From contig CP154956.1 in the NCBI GenBank assembly GCA_039621445.1, positions 17,799,562-17,863,561 of the forward strand: a stretch of DNA of 64,000 nt. The letters are read 5' to 3'. Positions 1-22,663 of this stretch are shown here, one piece after another; the stretch's first letter is position 1, and each line of letters starts with the position of its first letter. The notes beneath the pieces were generated by a model that worked only from the letters and a program-made list of their open reading frames with translations, did no database searches and was not told the origin of the DNA. The translations under genes and the position numbers were made by a program. The stretch is from Euglena gracilis. Its lineage: Eukaryota; Euglenida; Euglenophyceae; Euglenales.

Positions 1-48
1 GTTTCGGACCCTGAGGGGGTGTGACCTTGTTTTGGGTACGACCCGAAA

Positions 49-495
49 CAGGCATTTGCTTAAGGGATTGCAGTATCCCCCCCCCCCCCCCGGGGGGGCT
101 GGACTGCAGCTAGTCCAAATTTGGCTAATGGGATTTCTAGCAGACCCCCCCCTGGGGGGGGTCTGCTGGCAGGGCTAGCTAATGGGAATTTTTTTTTCCA
201 GTAACCGGCGCAAAGCGCCGGAATTTTTTTTAGGACCCCCCAAAATGGCCCCAAATGCCCATTTTTGGCCATTTTTGGGATTTTTTTTTGGAACAAAAAT
301 CAGCCAAAAACCTATTTAAAACCTCATTTCCACCTCGGCGCACAGCGCCGGAGGAAAAACTTTTTTCCAGTCGGGGGGGCCCCTGGACCCCCCCCCCCGG
401 GGGGAGGGGGGTCTAGCTAGTCCACTTTTTCCAGTGTCTAGCCGGTACTTTGCTAGCCAGTACCCCCCCCCCCCTGGTCCTTAAGCAAATGCCTG
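49..495 (+). mobile_element. hAT-like MITE, family A, copy 1
   Basis: A 447-bp element with perfect 17-bp terminal inverted repeats (CAGGCATTTGCTTAAGG at 49-65, its reverse complement at 479-495) and a perfect 8-bp target-site duplication ACCCGAAA (41-48, 496-503). CAGG/CCTG ends with 8-bp duplications are hAT hallmarks. No transposase is encoded, so it is non-autonomous. Inside are C-run/G-run palindromes near both ends and two GGCGC-loop-GCGCC hairpins near 206-222 and 334-350. Related copies at 22664-23090 and (inverted) 55575-56011 lie between coding exons; this copy sits in a noncoding repeat. Confidence 0.92.
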
Positions 496-503
496 ACCCG
501 AAA

Positions 504-640
504 GCGTTTCATTGAAAAATGCTTTTTTTGGGGGTGCGCACTTTTTTGGATTTCACCTTCAGGCCCTCTGGGGTGTGACATTGATTTGGGCACTGCACAC
601 CATTTGGGCACCGTGCACTTGAATGGAGGGAGGGTTCACC
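504..640. repeat. Dispersed repeat into which the family A MITE inserted
   Basis: The sequence flanking the MITE (1-48 and 504-640) resembles, in reverse orientation, 50590-50720. Shared blocks include GGTGCCCAAATGGTGTGCAG and TTTTCAATGAAA. The second copy lacks the MITE, so it acts as a related empty site. No coding potential is evident. Confidence 0.6.
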
Positions 641-1032
641 CTGGGTGGGGGGGCCCAACTTTCTCTTCTTTCCCTGCTGTGAAAAGCCTCCACACAACTC
701 TTTCCTGCTTTAAGTGCACCTAGATCTCACAAGCTGCACCTCCACTCCAAATTTCGCTGGTTCTCTACATCTCTCGGGCGGTCAATGGCCTTGGGCATCC
801 ACTGGCCCGGGGGAAACGTTCAGCGTTCCGCAAGGTGGACCACTCGAGCCCGACCACCCCCGCCATCCAAGCGCTTTGCTTGCAGGGCCTTCGCCGACGC
901 GCAGGCCCCTCTTTCCGTTTTCCTGCGCGACTGAAGTTGACCACAGCCCACGATGCCCTGTTGGTTCGTCGACCCAAACACCACCACTCCGTGCTTTGCC
1001 CCCCCCCCCCCCCCACCCACCTCAAACCGCAG

Positions 1033-1245
1033 GGCACTCTGTACACTGTTTTGAAAAAAGTTCAGAATTTGGTGAGCAATTTGGTGAATTTCATGCGTCT
1101 TGTGTTTGAACGTGCAAGAAAGCAAAAAACCGATTTGCTGTTCTTTTTGAAAGTGGAAAGCGCCCCAACTCTGGGATGGGTCCGTATGTTGCTTTGGAAC
1201 TGCACCAACTGTTTGAGCAATGGAGGCGGAGGAGGAGGATGGGGA
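1033..1245 (+). CDS. Unidentified gene P, penultimate exon
   Basis: An open frame of 71 codons starting after a CCGCAG acceptor. It reads GTLYTVLKKVQNL..., continues through a basic stretch (FERARKQK) and ends in a Gly-rich run (NGGGGGGWG). The codons are not low-complexity, unlike most of the surrounding DNA. The exon ends 3 nt before the CAGG end of a transposon-like intron and continues in frame at 1856. I do not recognise the family. The 5' exons are not identified, and it could be a decayed gene. Confidence 0.45.
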
Positions 1246-1248
1246 ACC

Positions 1249-1850
1249 CAGGGCAGAACGGGAAACGGCCAAACAGCCAGGGTGGTGGGTGGGGGGTCGA
1301 CCCCCCCCAACCATCTCTTCCTGTTTTTCTGGTGGCACGAATTTTTGGACCTGAAAAATTTTTCCCGGCGCCTTCGGCACCAGGTGTATTTTGAACCCAT
1401 TTTGGGACCCATGTAGGAGGACCCCCCAAACCCCCCCACAAACCCCTTTTTTTCACACCTTCCAAAATTTCAACATTTTCTCAAAATTTTGATTTTGAGA
1501 GGTTTTTAAAGCAAAACATGCCATTGAAAATCCAAAAAATTTCCATAAAATGTGAGTAAAATTTGACTGTGCCAGAACTTGGACCAATTTTTTGACCATC
1601 GTTTTTTTTCTTCACCCCCCTCCTAAAAACTACCAATTTTTAAACCTGAAATTTTTGAGGTTTTTTTTGTGAAAAAATGGGGTTTTTCATAAAAAAATCA
1701 TGTATTAAATTTTTTTCAAACATTTTCCCCAGTCAAAGACCCGATTTCCCAAAATTGGTGAAAATGCTGTGGTGGGTGGGGGGGGTCGACCCCCCCCCCC
1801 CCACCCCCCGCACCTCGGGTGGGGTTCGACCCCCCCACCGTTCTGCCCTG
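1249..1850 (+). mobile_element. hAT-like MITE, family D, acting as a nonconventional intron (intron 1246-1855)
   Basis: A 602-bp element with perfect 13-bp inverted ends (CAGGGCAGAACGG at 1249-1261, reverse complement at 1838-1850) and an 8-bp duplication matching 7/8 (GGGGAACC at 1241-1248, GGGGAGCC at 1851-1858). Removing 1246-1855 joins GGA to GCC in frame and keeps the flanking reading frame open to a TGA. The interior contains a palindromic GGCGCC-type hairpin near 1368 and an AT-rich block that recurs inside 18893-20329 and, inverted, 23747-24437. Confidence 0.8.
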
Positions 1851-1855
1851 GGGGA

Positions 1856-1906
1856 GCCGCAGCAGGGGTGGAGGGGAAACAGTACAGAGTGAAATGTCGT
1901 CCGTGA
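1856..1906 (+). CDS. Unidentified gene P, last exon
   Basis: Seventeen codons (AAAGVEGKQYRVKCRP, stop TGA at 1904-1906) that continue the frame of 1033-1245 once the intervening element and one duplication copy are removed. The short basic C-terminus is plausible but has no recognisable domain. Confidence 0.45.
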   Translation, partial: AAAGVEGKQYRVKCRP

Positions 1907-1960
1907 TGCCCTAACTTGGACAGTGGTATCGCATCGTAATGGCGTGCTTTTGTTCCAGTC

Positions 1961-2235
1961 CAGGCTGTTTTTAAGGTGGTGCCGACCCCACCCCGGGGTG
2001 GGGGGGGGGTGCCTGCCTGGGCAGGCACTCCAAGGCACCACCAATCCGACCGGGGGGGGGGAAGGGCACACAGCCAAAAGTGCCTTAGCACAGACCCCGG
2101 GCCAAAAATGGCCTATTTTCAAAGGAACGTGCCTGGGCGTAGGCCGAAATCCGACCCCCCGGGGGGGTAGTGCCTGCCTGGGCAGGCACCCCAAGGCACT
2201 CTGGACCCCCCCGGGGTTGGTAAAAAAACAGCCTT
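1961..2235 (+). mobile_element. hAT-like MITE, family B
   Basis: A 275-bp element with inverted ends CAGGCTGTTTTT / AAGGCTGTTTTT (the last base at the right end has mutated) and a perfect 8-bp duplication TTCCAGTC (1953-1960, 2236-2243). It contains two copies of the palindrome TGCCTGCCTGGGCAGGCA. A family member begins at 63697 and abuts a coding exon; a partial relative ends at 4397. Confidence 0.85.
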
Positions 2236-2559
2236 TTCCAGTCTTTTGATTCTGGTGCATTTGAAACCTACACCGCCATGATTGCATATTTTGGCACCCA
2301 CCAGGCCCAGTGGAAGGGTGGGGAACCCGCATAAAATCCTGTTCCTTCTTGCATTTTCGGAATCGCTATGAAATGTGCTTTCCACATTGGGGTCACTTGT
2401 GGGGTCAAAAAAGGGAAGAAATTCTTTGCACAAAAAGATAAAATGAAAGTGGTTTTTTTTTGACAGATATTTGGATGGCCCAGCCCCCCCTTGGGAACAG
2501 CCAAAATTTCACCCATTTTTGCCATCTCCCTTCGGAAAAATGCCACCTCAAGGACGTCA

Positions 2560-2880
2560 GTGGGGGGTGAATTTGCTTGTGGGGTGCTAGTTTTTGTAGT
2601 ACCTCTACAACGCCCTCAGAAACTGGAGGTGTGTGCCTCAAAACAGCCATTCTCCCCGTGGCTGGGGGCCAAACCTTTGAAGTCCCTCAAGGTCCACTCC
2701 CCGAAGGACTCTCCTTTGGACCCGCCACATACGAGGCTGTGCCATCAACCTGGCGTTGCTTTTGTCACCCGCAGGGGTCTGCCATGCATTGCCGGCTGGG
2801 CGCTGCTGCTGGGCAGACCAGGGGCTCCAGAGGGAAACAAGGAACTCGAGGCCAAAAGGAAGAGACATGGCTGATCATAC
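2560..2880. other. Non-repetitive block, no gene assigned
   Basis: A moderately GC-rich, low-repeat stretch with open frames on both strands. No family, splice pattern or start codon could be settled, so no coding call is made. Confidence 0.3.
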
Positions 2881-2992
2881 AAGTCCCCCCCCCCCGACAA
2901 ATAATACCTCCCACCTTACCTTGTCTTGCCATCTTTCCCATATTGGGGTTTCTGGGTCTTTTTTTTTGTGACAACAACTCCTCAGGGATTAG

Positions 2993-3512
2993 CAGGGGGG
3001 GGAAAATTGATATCCGCAATTTTTCCGCAATTTCCGCAATTTTCCGCAATTTCCGCAATTTTCCGCAATTTTCCGCAATTTTTCCGCAATTTCCGCAATT
3101 TTTCCGCAATTTTTTCCCATTTTTTTCCGCAGAATTTTTTCCCCACCACCGAGGATGGAAGATGCAATGATTTCAAGCCATTCTTCAAATGGATCAACAG
3201 GTGTGCTATTGTGTTTTGTTGTTTTTTTCCCCAGTTTACCAATTTTTCTCACAGGTGCACCACTGGTCACAGGATTGGGTGCGTCCCACCTGTGCAAAAA
3301 ACATCAAGCGTGTTGATTTGTGCTCGCCTGCATCGACGTGGGTGTTGCGGTGTTCTGAACCTCACAATTGAAAAATTTCTAAGTCCCCTCAGACAGAAAT
3401 GTGTATACCCGATATCAATTTTTCCGCAATTTTTCCGCAATTTCCGCAATTTTTCCGCAATTTTTCCGCAATTTTTCCGAAGGCCTCCGATATCAATTAT
3501 TCCCCCCCCCCT
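2993..3512. mobile_element. MITE-like element with TTTTTCCGCAA arrays
   Basis: A 520-bp element with inverted ends of the form (C)AGGGGGGG...ATTGATATC and the reverse complement GATATCAAT...CCCCCT, flanked by direct repeats GGGATTAG (2985-2992, 3513-3520). Short arrays of TTTTTCCGCAA-type units lie inside both ends (about 3009-3115 and 3418-3478). Both arrays run in the same direction although the ends are inverted. No transposase is present. Confidence 0.7.
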
Positions 3513-3539
3513 GGGATTAGTCAGTGACAACAAATGAAG

Positions 3540-4150
3540 ATGCAGAATGCACCATTGCGGTGGTGCTTAAGGGCGGTCTTTAATGGGGAAAAAGGGAAAA
3601 AATCCCGTCCCTTTTATACCACCCTGCTTGGCACACCCACCTCCCCCCAACACCCATCGAGGAAAAGATGGGCGGCGTGCTCACCAGTGAGACCCTTTTC
3701 GGTGGCAGGTCGAGCCACCCTCCAACCCGTCAACCGATCCACACACAAAAGACAACAATCCTGTGTTTCCCCAAGCCATTCCGCCTTGGGCACCGAAGAA
3801 ACATCCATGCACACGCTTGCCATGAAGCGATGCAAACATGCCAGCCCGTCGCATTTCATGCTGTTTGCCCTGTGTTAAGGGGGTCCTTTCTTGCCTGGAC
3901 ACTTCCGACTTCCAGGGCTGGGATGCAGGAGCCAGGCATTTTCTCCCCCTTTCCCGACATGGGCTCGAAAGCACACACTTCCCCCTTTGCGCCGCGGCGA
4001 GGCAGCAGCATGGCCAAATTGCCACCCAAATCCAACAAATATTCCGATCAATATTTCCAATGCGAAATCCAATCGCAAGGCTTCGAAATCTCAGGCAGTG
4101 TGCGCTTCCCCCAACCAGCCCCATAAATTGTGTACGTTAGGCCTAAGAGC
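3540..4150. other. Non-repetitive stretch, no gene assigned
   Basis: About 600 bp without homopolymer runs. Several frames are open on both strands, but none has a recognisable motif or consistent splice boundaries. Confidence 0.3.
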
Positions 4151-4249
4151 TGGACTGGGGACGAAAACAAAAAGGTCGAAAAACACTTTTTTTTTGATGT
4201 TTTACCTGCATGGTCCTTGGTCCAATAATGCCAAAATTTCTATTTCCCC

Positions 4250-4397
4250 GAATTTCCATTTTTGCGCATTTTTGCGCATTGTTTCTGAGGCCGGGCGAGC
4301 GCATTCCCCCACCCCCCCCCCCCCCCCCCCCCTGCTGGGGGAGGCACCCCCAAGGCACTCCGGACCCCCCCCCCCGGGGTTGGGAAAAAACAGCCTG
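4250..4397. mobile_element. Partial MITE (right end)
   Basis: The right terminus GGGAAAAAACAGCCTG resembles the family B end. Upstream, GCGCATTTTTGCGCATT and the GGCCGGGCGAGCGCATT block are shared, inverted, with the element at 40695-41219. The left end was not found, so this is a truncated or chimeric copy. Confidence 0.5.
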
Positions 4398-4530
4398 GTC
4401 CGGGAGAACCGATGTTGAGCCAAACACATTCCTCCGGCGCCGAAGGAATTGTTCTTTCTAACGGTGCCGTGGCGGGGCGCGGGGGTGCCACGGGGGTGCA
4501 TGGGCCCCTGCCCCCGGCCTTCCTGGGCCT

Positions 4531-16496
<11,966 letters not shown>

Positions 16497-17059
16497 GCCG
16501 CGGAGCCCCAGCCCTGTGCCAGGAATGGCGGCCAGACTGCTCCTTGCGAACTGCCTCAGTTCGAACCTTCAGGCTTTTTTTTTTTTGAAATCGTGCCCCG
16601 GGTGTTTGCTTGGGCTTCTGAGGGCGTCCCGGTCAGGTTCATAACAAGTTGATGTAACCTCATTTTTATGAACTATTCACTTCGATGAAATTGTTCTCAC
16701 ACCAAAAAAATAATGGTGTCAATGTTCTCAGGGTCAAAAATGACGCTGTTCCCAAGAAGTCTCCAAGAAATGCTTAGCTGACTGGCCCAGTTGCCAAAAG
16801 TGTACTCGCAATGCTGCAGTCAAGTGCCCCCCATCAGCCGATAAAAAATGGTCTGGCCTCAATCTACCCCACTTCGCCCATCGCAAAACCCAAAGGTTTT
16901 CTGCTTCGTGCATAAGCACCATCAGTGACAGTTTCTCTCTGTCTTGCTTGGCTACCTTGCCTGTTGGCCTCTGAACCTTCCTTGCCAGGTTTCTTACAAT
17001 ATCTGGACTTCTGATTTCAAAAAGTCCAGCATTCCAGATTTCAAAAAAAGGTCACAGAG

Positions 17060-17092
<33 letters not shown>

Positions 17093-18160
17093 TGTCTGGG
17101 TTGGTCGGTCATTGTTGTGTTGTATGTTGTGTTGTTTGCGGAGCATTCCGGCAGTGCCCCTGTGAGTGTCACTCGGGCTCATTCTCAACTCAGAAGACCC
17201 CCCCCCTTAGTTGCACTGAGGCTTCTTGTCCCCCCCCCCCCCCAGGGGCTTGGGACCCCCCCCAGGGGGTCCCAAGCCAGAGGCCCAGGTAACCCCTAAA
17301 TGAAGCACATTCTGCGAACTTTCATCGGAGCTGGAAGAAAGCTACAGACCCAAGAACCTTACGTCAAGCTATTCCACAGGGAAAATTTCTTTGCAGCGGA
17401 GGAACCTTCATTTGCCTGAAACAGGGCCGTCCATACGGGACGGGATTTTTTTCCTCATTAAGGACTGCCCACTTAAGGACCGCCCACTTAAGCCCTTCTT
17501 GGGCTTGAGAAAAAAGCTTATTTTTTGACGTTTTAGGTGGATGGGCCAGGCTCAAAGCACCAAGGGTGCCAGATATTAATTTCCCTCCCTTGTCGACCCG
17601 GTTTTGCCAGAGTATACCGATTTTTCGGCCATTTCCCCCCCTTAGTATTTTTCATTGAATGTGGTGGAACAGGAATTTTTTTTTTTACTTAAAGGCTGCC
17701 CTGACCTTATCCCCCCCCCCAGCCAGCCCAAATTTTCCAGCCTCTGAGCTAAACCCCCCGCCCCAAGGTCACTAATTAAGCCCTGCATTTGTTGTCAAGG
17801 CTGTTGGCTAACCTCCCCCCCCCCAATAAGAACTTATTGGAACTGAATGAAGAAGCTAGAACTGGCCCCAACTGGATGTCGAACCGGGTACCGAAAAATC
17901 GAACCCAAAGTTCCCCAAAAGCTACCGATCGTCCAAAAAATCCAATTTTCGACCAAAATTTGCCCTGGACAAATCCTTTTCTGATCCATCTTTTGCCCAG
18001 TTTTTGCTCACTTGTCCAATTCTGGAAGCCAAACACCCGTTACCACCCAGCTGCCCTTTGGGGACTGGGAAACAAATCAAACTGTCGACGGGCGGGAGGG
18101 ACAGGGTATTCAGCGAGCGTTGGTTTTGTACAAGGGGGAGGGGAAGGGGGGGGGTCCGGA
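16497..18160. other. 3' flank of the SDR gene, no gene seen
   Basis: Unique and AT-mixed sequence with a GT dinucleotide repeat at 17061-17090 and a tandem GGACYGCCCACTTAAG unit near 17460-17492. No supported coding exon. Confidence 0.5.
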
Positions 18161-18163
18161 CCA

Positions 18164-18463
18164 GGGACTTTTGTTAAGTTTGGACCCCGGGGGGGGGGTA
18201 GGGTGGGTGGGTCCGGCCGAGCCCCCCCCGGGGGGGGGTCCCCCCGGAGGGGGGTGGAATATACCTTTCGGCGCCACAGGCGCCGAAAATTTCTATTTTT
18301 AGCACTTTTCGCGATTTTTGGCCATTTTTTGTGGGTCCCCGGGACCCCCTCCCCCCCCCCCCCCCCCCGGGGGGGCCCCCAGGGGGTGGGTGGGTGGGGG
18401 GGATGAGGGTGATGGGGGGGATGAGGGATGAGATGAGGGGGAGGTCTGGGGAACCCCCCTGAA
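18164..18463 (-). mobile_element. Family G MITE, degraded copy
   Basis: Starts CAGGGACTTTTGTTAAG. Over most of its length it matches the reverse complement of 56391-56635, including the GGTCCGGCCGAGCCC block and a CGGCGCC-loop-GGCGCCG hairpin near 18270. The right part has expanded into GATGAGGG repeats and no clean duplication is visible. Confidence 0.6.
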
Positions 18464-18892
18464 ACCAAAAAAATTTCTTCGCCGGCTTTGCACCGGAAAA
18501 CTTACGGCATCTTTTTTTGCCAATTTGGTGGAAAATCCCGAAAAAGCTGTTTTGGCACTTTTGAAGCCTCCAAATTTCTTGCTGGCTCTTTGCACAGGTT
18601 TTTTCCTCCGGGGGGGGGGGTCCGGGCTGCTGGCTGGACCCCCTCTGGGGATGGGGCTCTCCAGCTAAGCAACGCCCTGGATAAGTCCCTCCCGCGTAGC
18701 CGTGGAGGAAGGAAGCAATCCCCACTCAGGCAGGGATATGTTTGACGTTGGACCTGGGCAGGGTGGGTGGGTCTGCCAGACCCTCCCCTGGACCTTGTGG
18801 TCCCCTGCCAGAGGTGGGGGTTTCGGCCATTTTTCGGTCCTCTTTCGTTGTGAATTCCCAAAAAATTTGACTCTATAATTGACCCCTAAAAC

Positions 18893-20329
18893 CAGGCATT
18901 ATTTTTTTTTAAGGCGAGATTTCTCAAAAAATTTTAAGGCTTTTTTTCAGGTTTTTTAAGGTTTTTTAAGGTTTTTTGAGGAATTTTAAAAATTTTTAAG
19001 GTTTTTTAAGGCATTTTTTTTCATTGCAATTGTTTTAAATTTCTGACCCTATTCAGGACATTTGCTTGCCTGTTGGCCTTAAATGGCCTAAAATGGCCTC
19101 AAATGGGGAAATTTTGGGGCTTGACCATAGGTGACCAAGGTTGACTGCTTGTTTTTTTGAAACAAAAAAAATGTTTTTTTAAAACAGCATGTTTTTTTAA
19201 AAAAAAACTTTTTTTTAAAAAAACAATTTTTAAAATATGTGTTTTTTTAAAAAAAACACAACAAAAAAGTCTGGAAAAACTTAAAAACGTCACTTTTTGA
19301 TGACAAAAAAATATTTTAGAACTTTTTCCTCAAAAAATGGCCATTAAACTCCCTCAAGCCCCCATTTTTCACACCTTCCAAAAAATCAATATTTTCTCAA
19401 AATTTTGAATTTGAGAGGTTTTTGAAGCAAAAGAAATGCCATTGAAAATCCAACAAATTTGACAGAGGAAAAGTGTCAGTAACATTTGACTGTGCCAAAA
19501 CTTGGTCCACCTTTTTTGACCTTCGTTATTTTCCACCCCCCCCCCCCAAAACTACCAAATTTAACCCTGAAATCTTTGAGTTTTTCTTTTGTCAAAATCA
19601 ACATTTCTCAAAATTTCAATTTTGAGAGATTTTGGAAGCAAAAAAAAAATCCCACTGAAAATCCAAAAAAATTTCCAAGGGAAAAAATGTCAGTAAAATT
19701 TGACTGTTCCAAAATTTGGTCCCATTTTTTTGACCTGCATTTTTTGACCCCCTAACTAACAATTTTCATCCCTAAAATTTTGGTGATTTTTTTTGCTTGA
19801 AATGCTGTGGCAAGTGTGGGAAACTGCTCCAGCGTAGTAAATTGTCCCAAATCGGGATTTTTTTGTTGTTCATGCAACTTTTGCTGCAATTGCACTTTTG
19901 AGCAATTTGGGTTGACTCCTCCAAGAATGTCTCAAGTAATTCAAATCAAGAAAGATGTGGTTGCAAGTTTTGCTTATTCTGGCCGTGTGTCACAGCTTTT
20001 GGTGAACCGAGGCCAACCGAACTATGCCAGAAACCTTGGCAAACAATCCGGTTTTCACATTGTTTGTTCACAACCGCTTCTGCATTGACTGGCTTTATGC
20101 GGGGTTTCAGACATGCCATTATTTTGTTTGGTGCAAGAAAAAAAATCCCAGGGAGAATTTTTAAGGTTTTTTAAGGTCATCACGCGGAGGAAAAACTTCC
20201 CCGGGGTGATTTTTTTAAGGTCTTTTAAGGTTTTTTAAGGTTTTTTAAGGCATTTTGGCAAAAAAAATTTTAAGGTTTTTTAAGGTTTTTTAAGGTTTTT
20301 TAAGGCGCCTTAAAAAATAATAATGCCTG
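18893..20329 (+). mobile_element. 1.4-kb hAT-like element with TTTTAAGG arrays
   Basis: A 1437-bp element. The inverted ends begin CAGGCATTATT and run through a T-tract into TTAAGGCG (24 bp, about one mismatch). The 8-bp duplication CCTAAAAC is perfect (18885-18892, 20330-20337). TTTTTTAAGG subterminal arrays lie at both ends (18960-19015, 20160-20310). The middle is AT-rich and shares sequence with 1249-1850. No transposase frame remains. Confidence 0.92.
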
Positions 20330-20337
20330 CCTAAAAC

Positions 20338-20400
20338 GTGGGTCCCCGGAACCCCTGGAGGGGGTGGGTGGGTGGGACCCCCCAGTCTTAAAAACCCCTG
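20338..20400 (-). mobile_element. Family G MITE, right end only
   Basis: The right terminus CTTAAAAACCCCTG and GGGGGTGGGTGGGTGGG match family G. The element 18893-20329 lies immediately upstream and appears to have inserted into this copy; the left end is not certain. Confidence 0.5.
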
Positions 20401-20405
20401 CCTAC

Positions 20406-20532
20406 TCCCGATCCTGCACAGGGTGCCTGTACGCCCTACCTGACGTCCCCAGATTTCGACAGGGCTTTATTCCACGGGTCTCAAAGCAATGGCATGCTTG
20501 CGGCTGCAAACTGCGGCACATTGCCATCCTGA
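20406..20532 (+). CDS. Possible terminal exon, unidentified
   Basis: Starts 5 nt after the CCTG of a family G end. Open for 41 codons (PDPAQGACTPYLTSP...) to TGA. The position fits the nonconventional splice rule, but no upstream exon or family is recognised; another frame is also open. Confidence 0.28.
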
Positions 20533-20772
20533 AGAATCCTGCCGCCTTTCCGATCCGACCAACTTCTTCGACGAGCCATCTGACCTTTGTTGATATCTTT
20601 TGTCCCTGAAGCATTCTCAGCTGCCCCTGTCTGCTACATTACCTCCCCACAGCAATTAATCGGTCCGAAGGCTGCCCCCCCACAAGTGTTCCTGATGAGA
20701 TCATTGGGTGGAGGTTAGCTTTTTTACTGGCACAGCTCGGGTTACGACCATTGTTCCAAACGTGATCTGGGT

Positions 20773-20900
20773 TAGGGTTAGGTGGAAGTTAGGGAGTTCG
20801 GCCAAAAACCGGCCAAAAATTCCGACCCAATCTAAAAAGCCTGAACTTGGTCTATTGATAGCCTAAATTTAGGCCGAACGGCTTCAATCCTAACCCTAAG
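20773..20900. repeat. Imperfect hairpin with TTAGGG-like arms
   Basis: TTAGGGTTAGG...GTTCGGCC (20773-20804) faces its near reverse complement GGCCGAAC...CCTAACCCTAA (20872-20900). Scattered CCCTAA-like words continue to about 20935. Only a few units, so this is not a telomere tract. Confidence 0.6.
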
Positions 20901-21288
20901 GCCATTCCTAAACCATAACCCAAACCCTAATCTTATCCTCTTCAATAAACCCGACTCCAGACCTCCGACCAAGAGCCGGCCTTTCATTCTACACATTTCG
21001 CCGGGACACCTGCGGCGGGGAGCACAAAAACACAGCTGGAGTAGGGGACCAGTCCATCTTCTTAAACGCAAGGGGGGTCCGAACCCCCACCCCTCGTTTA
21101 ACTATTGGCCCCCCTGGGGGGGGGGGGCAGTAGTTAAAGGCTGCCTTGTGTGCGCGCTGCCTGAATAGCCCAATTGAAATCCCTGGAAATCATTCCGGCC
21201 GGTTAGGTGGCACCAGCAGTCGAACCAGGGCGGCTGTGTGGGATGAGTGCGTGACAGTGTGTGTGGGTGGGTGACATGTGTGTGCATG

Positions 21289-21376
<88 letters not shown>

Positions 21377-21378
21377 TG
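21289..21378 (+). repeat. TGCG tetranucleotide repeat
   Basis: About 22 units of GTGC, followed by GT and GGGT repeats to about 21405. Confidence 0.95.
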
Positions 21379-21556
21379 TGTGTGTGTGTGTGTGGGTGGG
21401 TGGGTGTGCATGTTATTTTTGATTCTGGGGGTCTGGGGGGGAACCTCCCCCCAGGCGAGCACAACGGCCAAGGAAATTTTTTTTGCGGAAGGAATTCCCC
21501 CCCGAGTGTGTGGGGGGGGTCTGTGGGGTGTGAGGGTGGAGTATGTGAATGGGCTG

Positions 21557-21794
21557 CAAGATATTTTTTTTTCGTGACCTGGGGGGGGGTGGGGAAGTGG
21601 GTCCCGGCCGAGCTCCGGCGGGGTACCCACCCAGCCTGACCCCCACCAAGGTTTTCATCTGTTTTCGGCGCGAAGTGCCGATCTTTTTTTGGACCCCAAA
21701 CTTCAATCCCTCAGGGGGGACCCCCAAAAGTGCCCCCCAGGGAGTTGGTGGGTGGGTCCGGCCTCCTCCCCGGGTCCTTTAAAACAAACCTCTG
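21557..21794 (+). mobile_element. hAT-like MITE, family F
   Basis: 238 bp homologous to 13586-13841, including TCGTGACC, a CGGCGCGAAGTGCCG hairpin and TTTTTGGACCCCAAACTT. The left end is mutated (CAAGAT); the right end reads ACCTCTG. Flanks ATGGGCTG and ATGGGTGA match partially. Confidence 0.65.
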
Positions 21795-22456
21795 ATGGGT
21801 GACAAACCCAACTTTTTGAAGGCAGAGGAAACTCCCAAATTCTGGAGAAAATGGACTTACAAGGTTTCTGAGGTTTTCGTGCAGATGGTGGGCTGATTTT
21901 CACGCAACACCCCCCCCCCCTGAATGGAGGGTCAGCCTCCCATCCGCAAACGAAGGAACGCACCGGCCCAGTCGCCCATTTATCTATGAATCTGTTTCTC
22001 TTTTGTGGTGGCCTCCTTCTCAATCGTTCCAAGATCGGTGCTTCTCACTGGCGAAGTAGTCATCCCGCGGGGTTTCAAGGGTTCAGCAAACTATTCCTAT
22101 TTGCTTTATTGCTTAATGTAAGGATACCCGTGTTTCAGTTTGTATTGCAATTTCCTGGTTTGTCAGGATATTTTCTGTTGTGTGTTCAGTGCCTCATTCT
22201 TGGAGCTTTTTCTCAGCCTTGTTGTGATGTTTGATGCTTTGTTGTTGTTTTGATCTTCCCCCCCTGAAATTCTGCGAATTTGCGGGATTTTAGTTTTTCA
22301 AGCAACCAAGACGTTGCTTTTTTCCCCAATGGCTTTTGAGAATGGTGATTTGGGGGGTATTTATTTATTTATTTTTATTTTTATTTATTTTTTCTGCTGG
22401 GGGGAGGGGCCAGGTCAAAGGCTTCCCCCCTCCCTCCAGGACACATTCCTGTGGTA

Positions 22457-22660
22457 AACGCCTTTGAGGACAGAAGACATGTCCCAAAGAAACCGGTTTG
22501 GGAGCCTTTGTTGCATTGTGTGCGAAAATCCCAGACTATCAAAGCGCGCAAAATCGACCCCAAGGCGAAGGGGGACGGGTTGGGGGATGCCCCCGCAAGG
22601 CAATTGGTCACCATTGTCCCACCGGAAACGTCGTACACCGATATGTTGCGGGCTGGTCCG
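22457..22660 (+). CDS. Unidentified gene Q, penultimate exon
   Basis: 68 codons, phase 0 at both ends. Starts 5 nt after CCTG (22448-22451) and ends 3 nt before the terminal motif of a family A MITE. Reads NAFEDRRHVPKKPVWEPLL..., a Lys/Arg-rich middle (IKARKIDPKAKG) and VTIVPPETSYTDMLRAGP. The composition is clearly protein-like and non-repetitive. No family recognised. The frame continues at 23096. Confidence 0.62.
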
Positions 22661-22663
22661 GAT

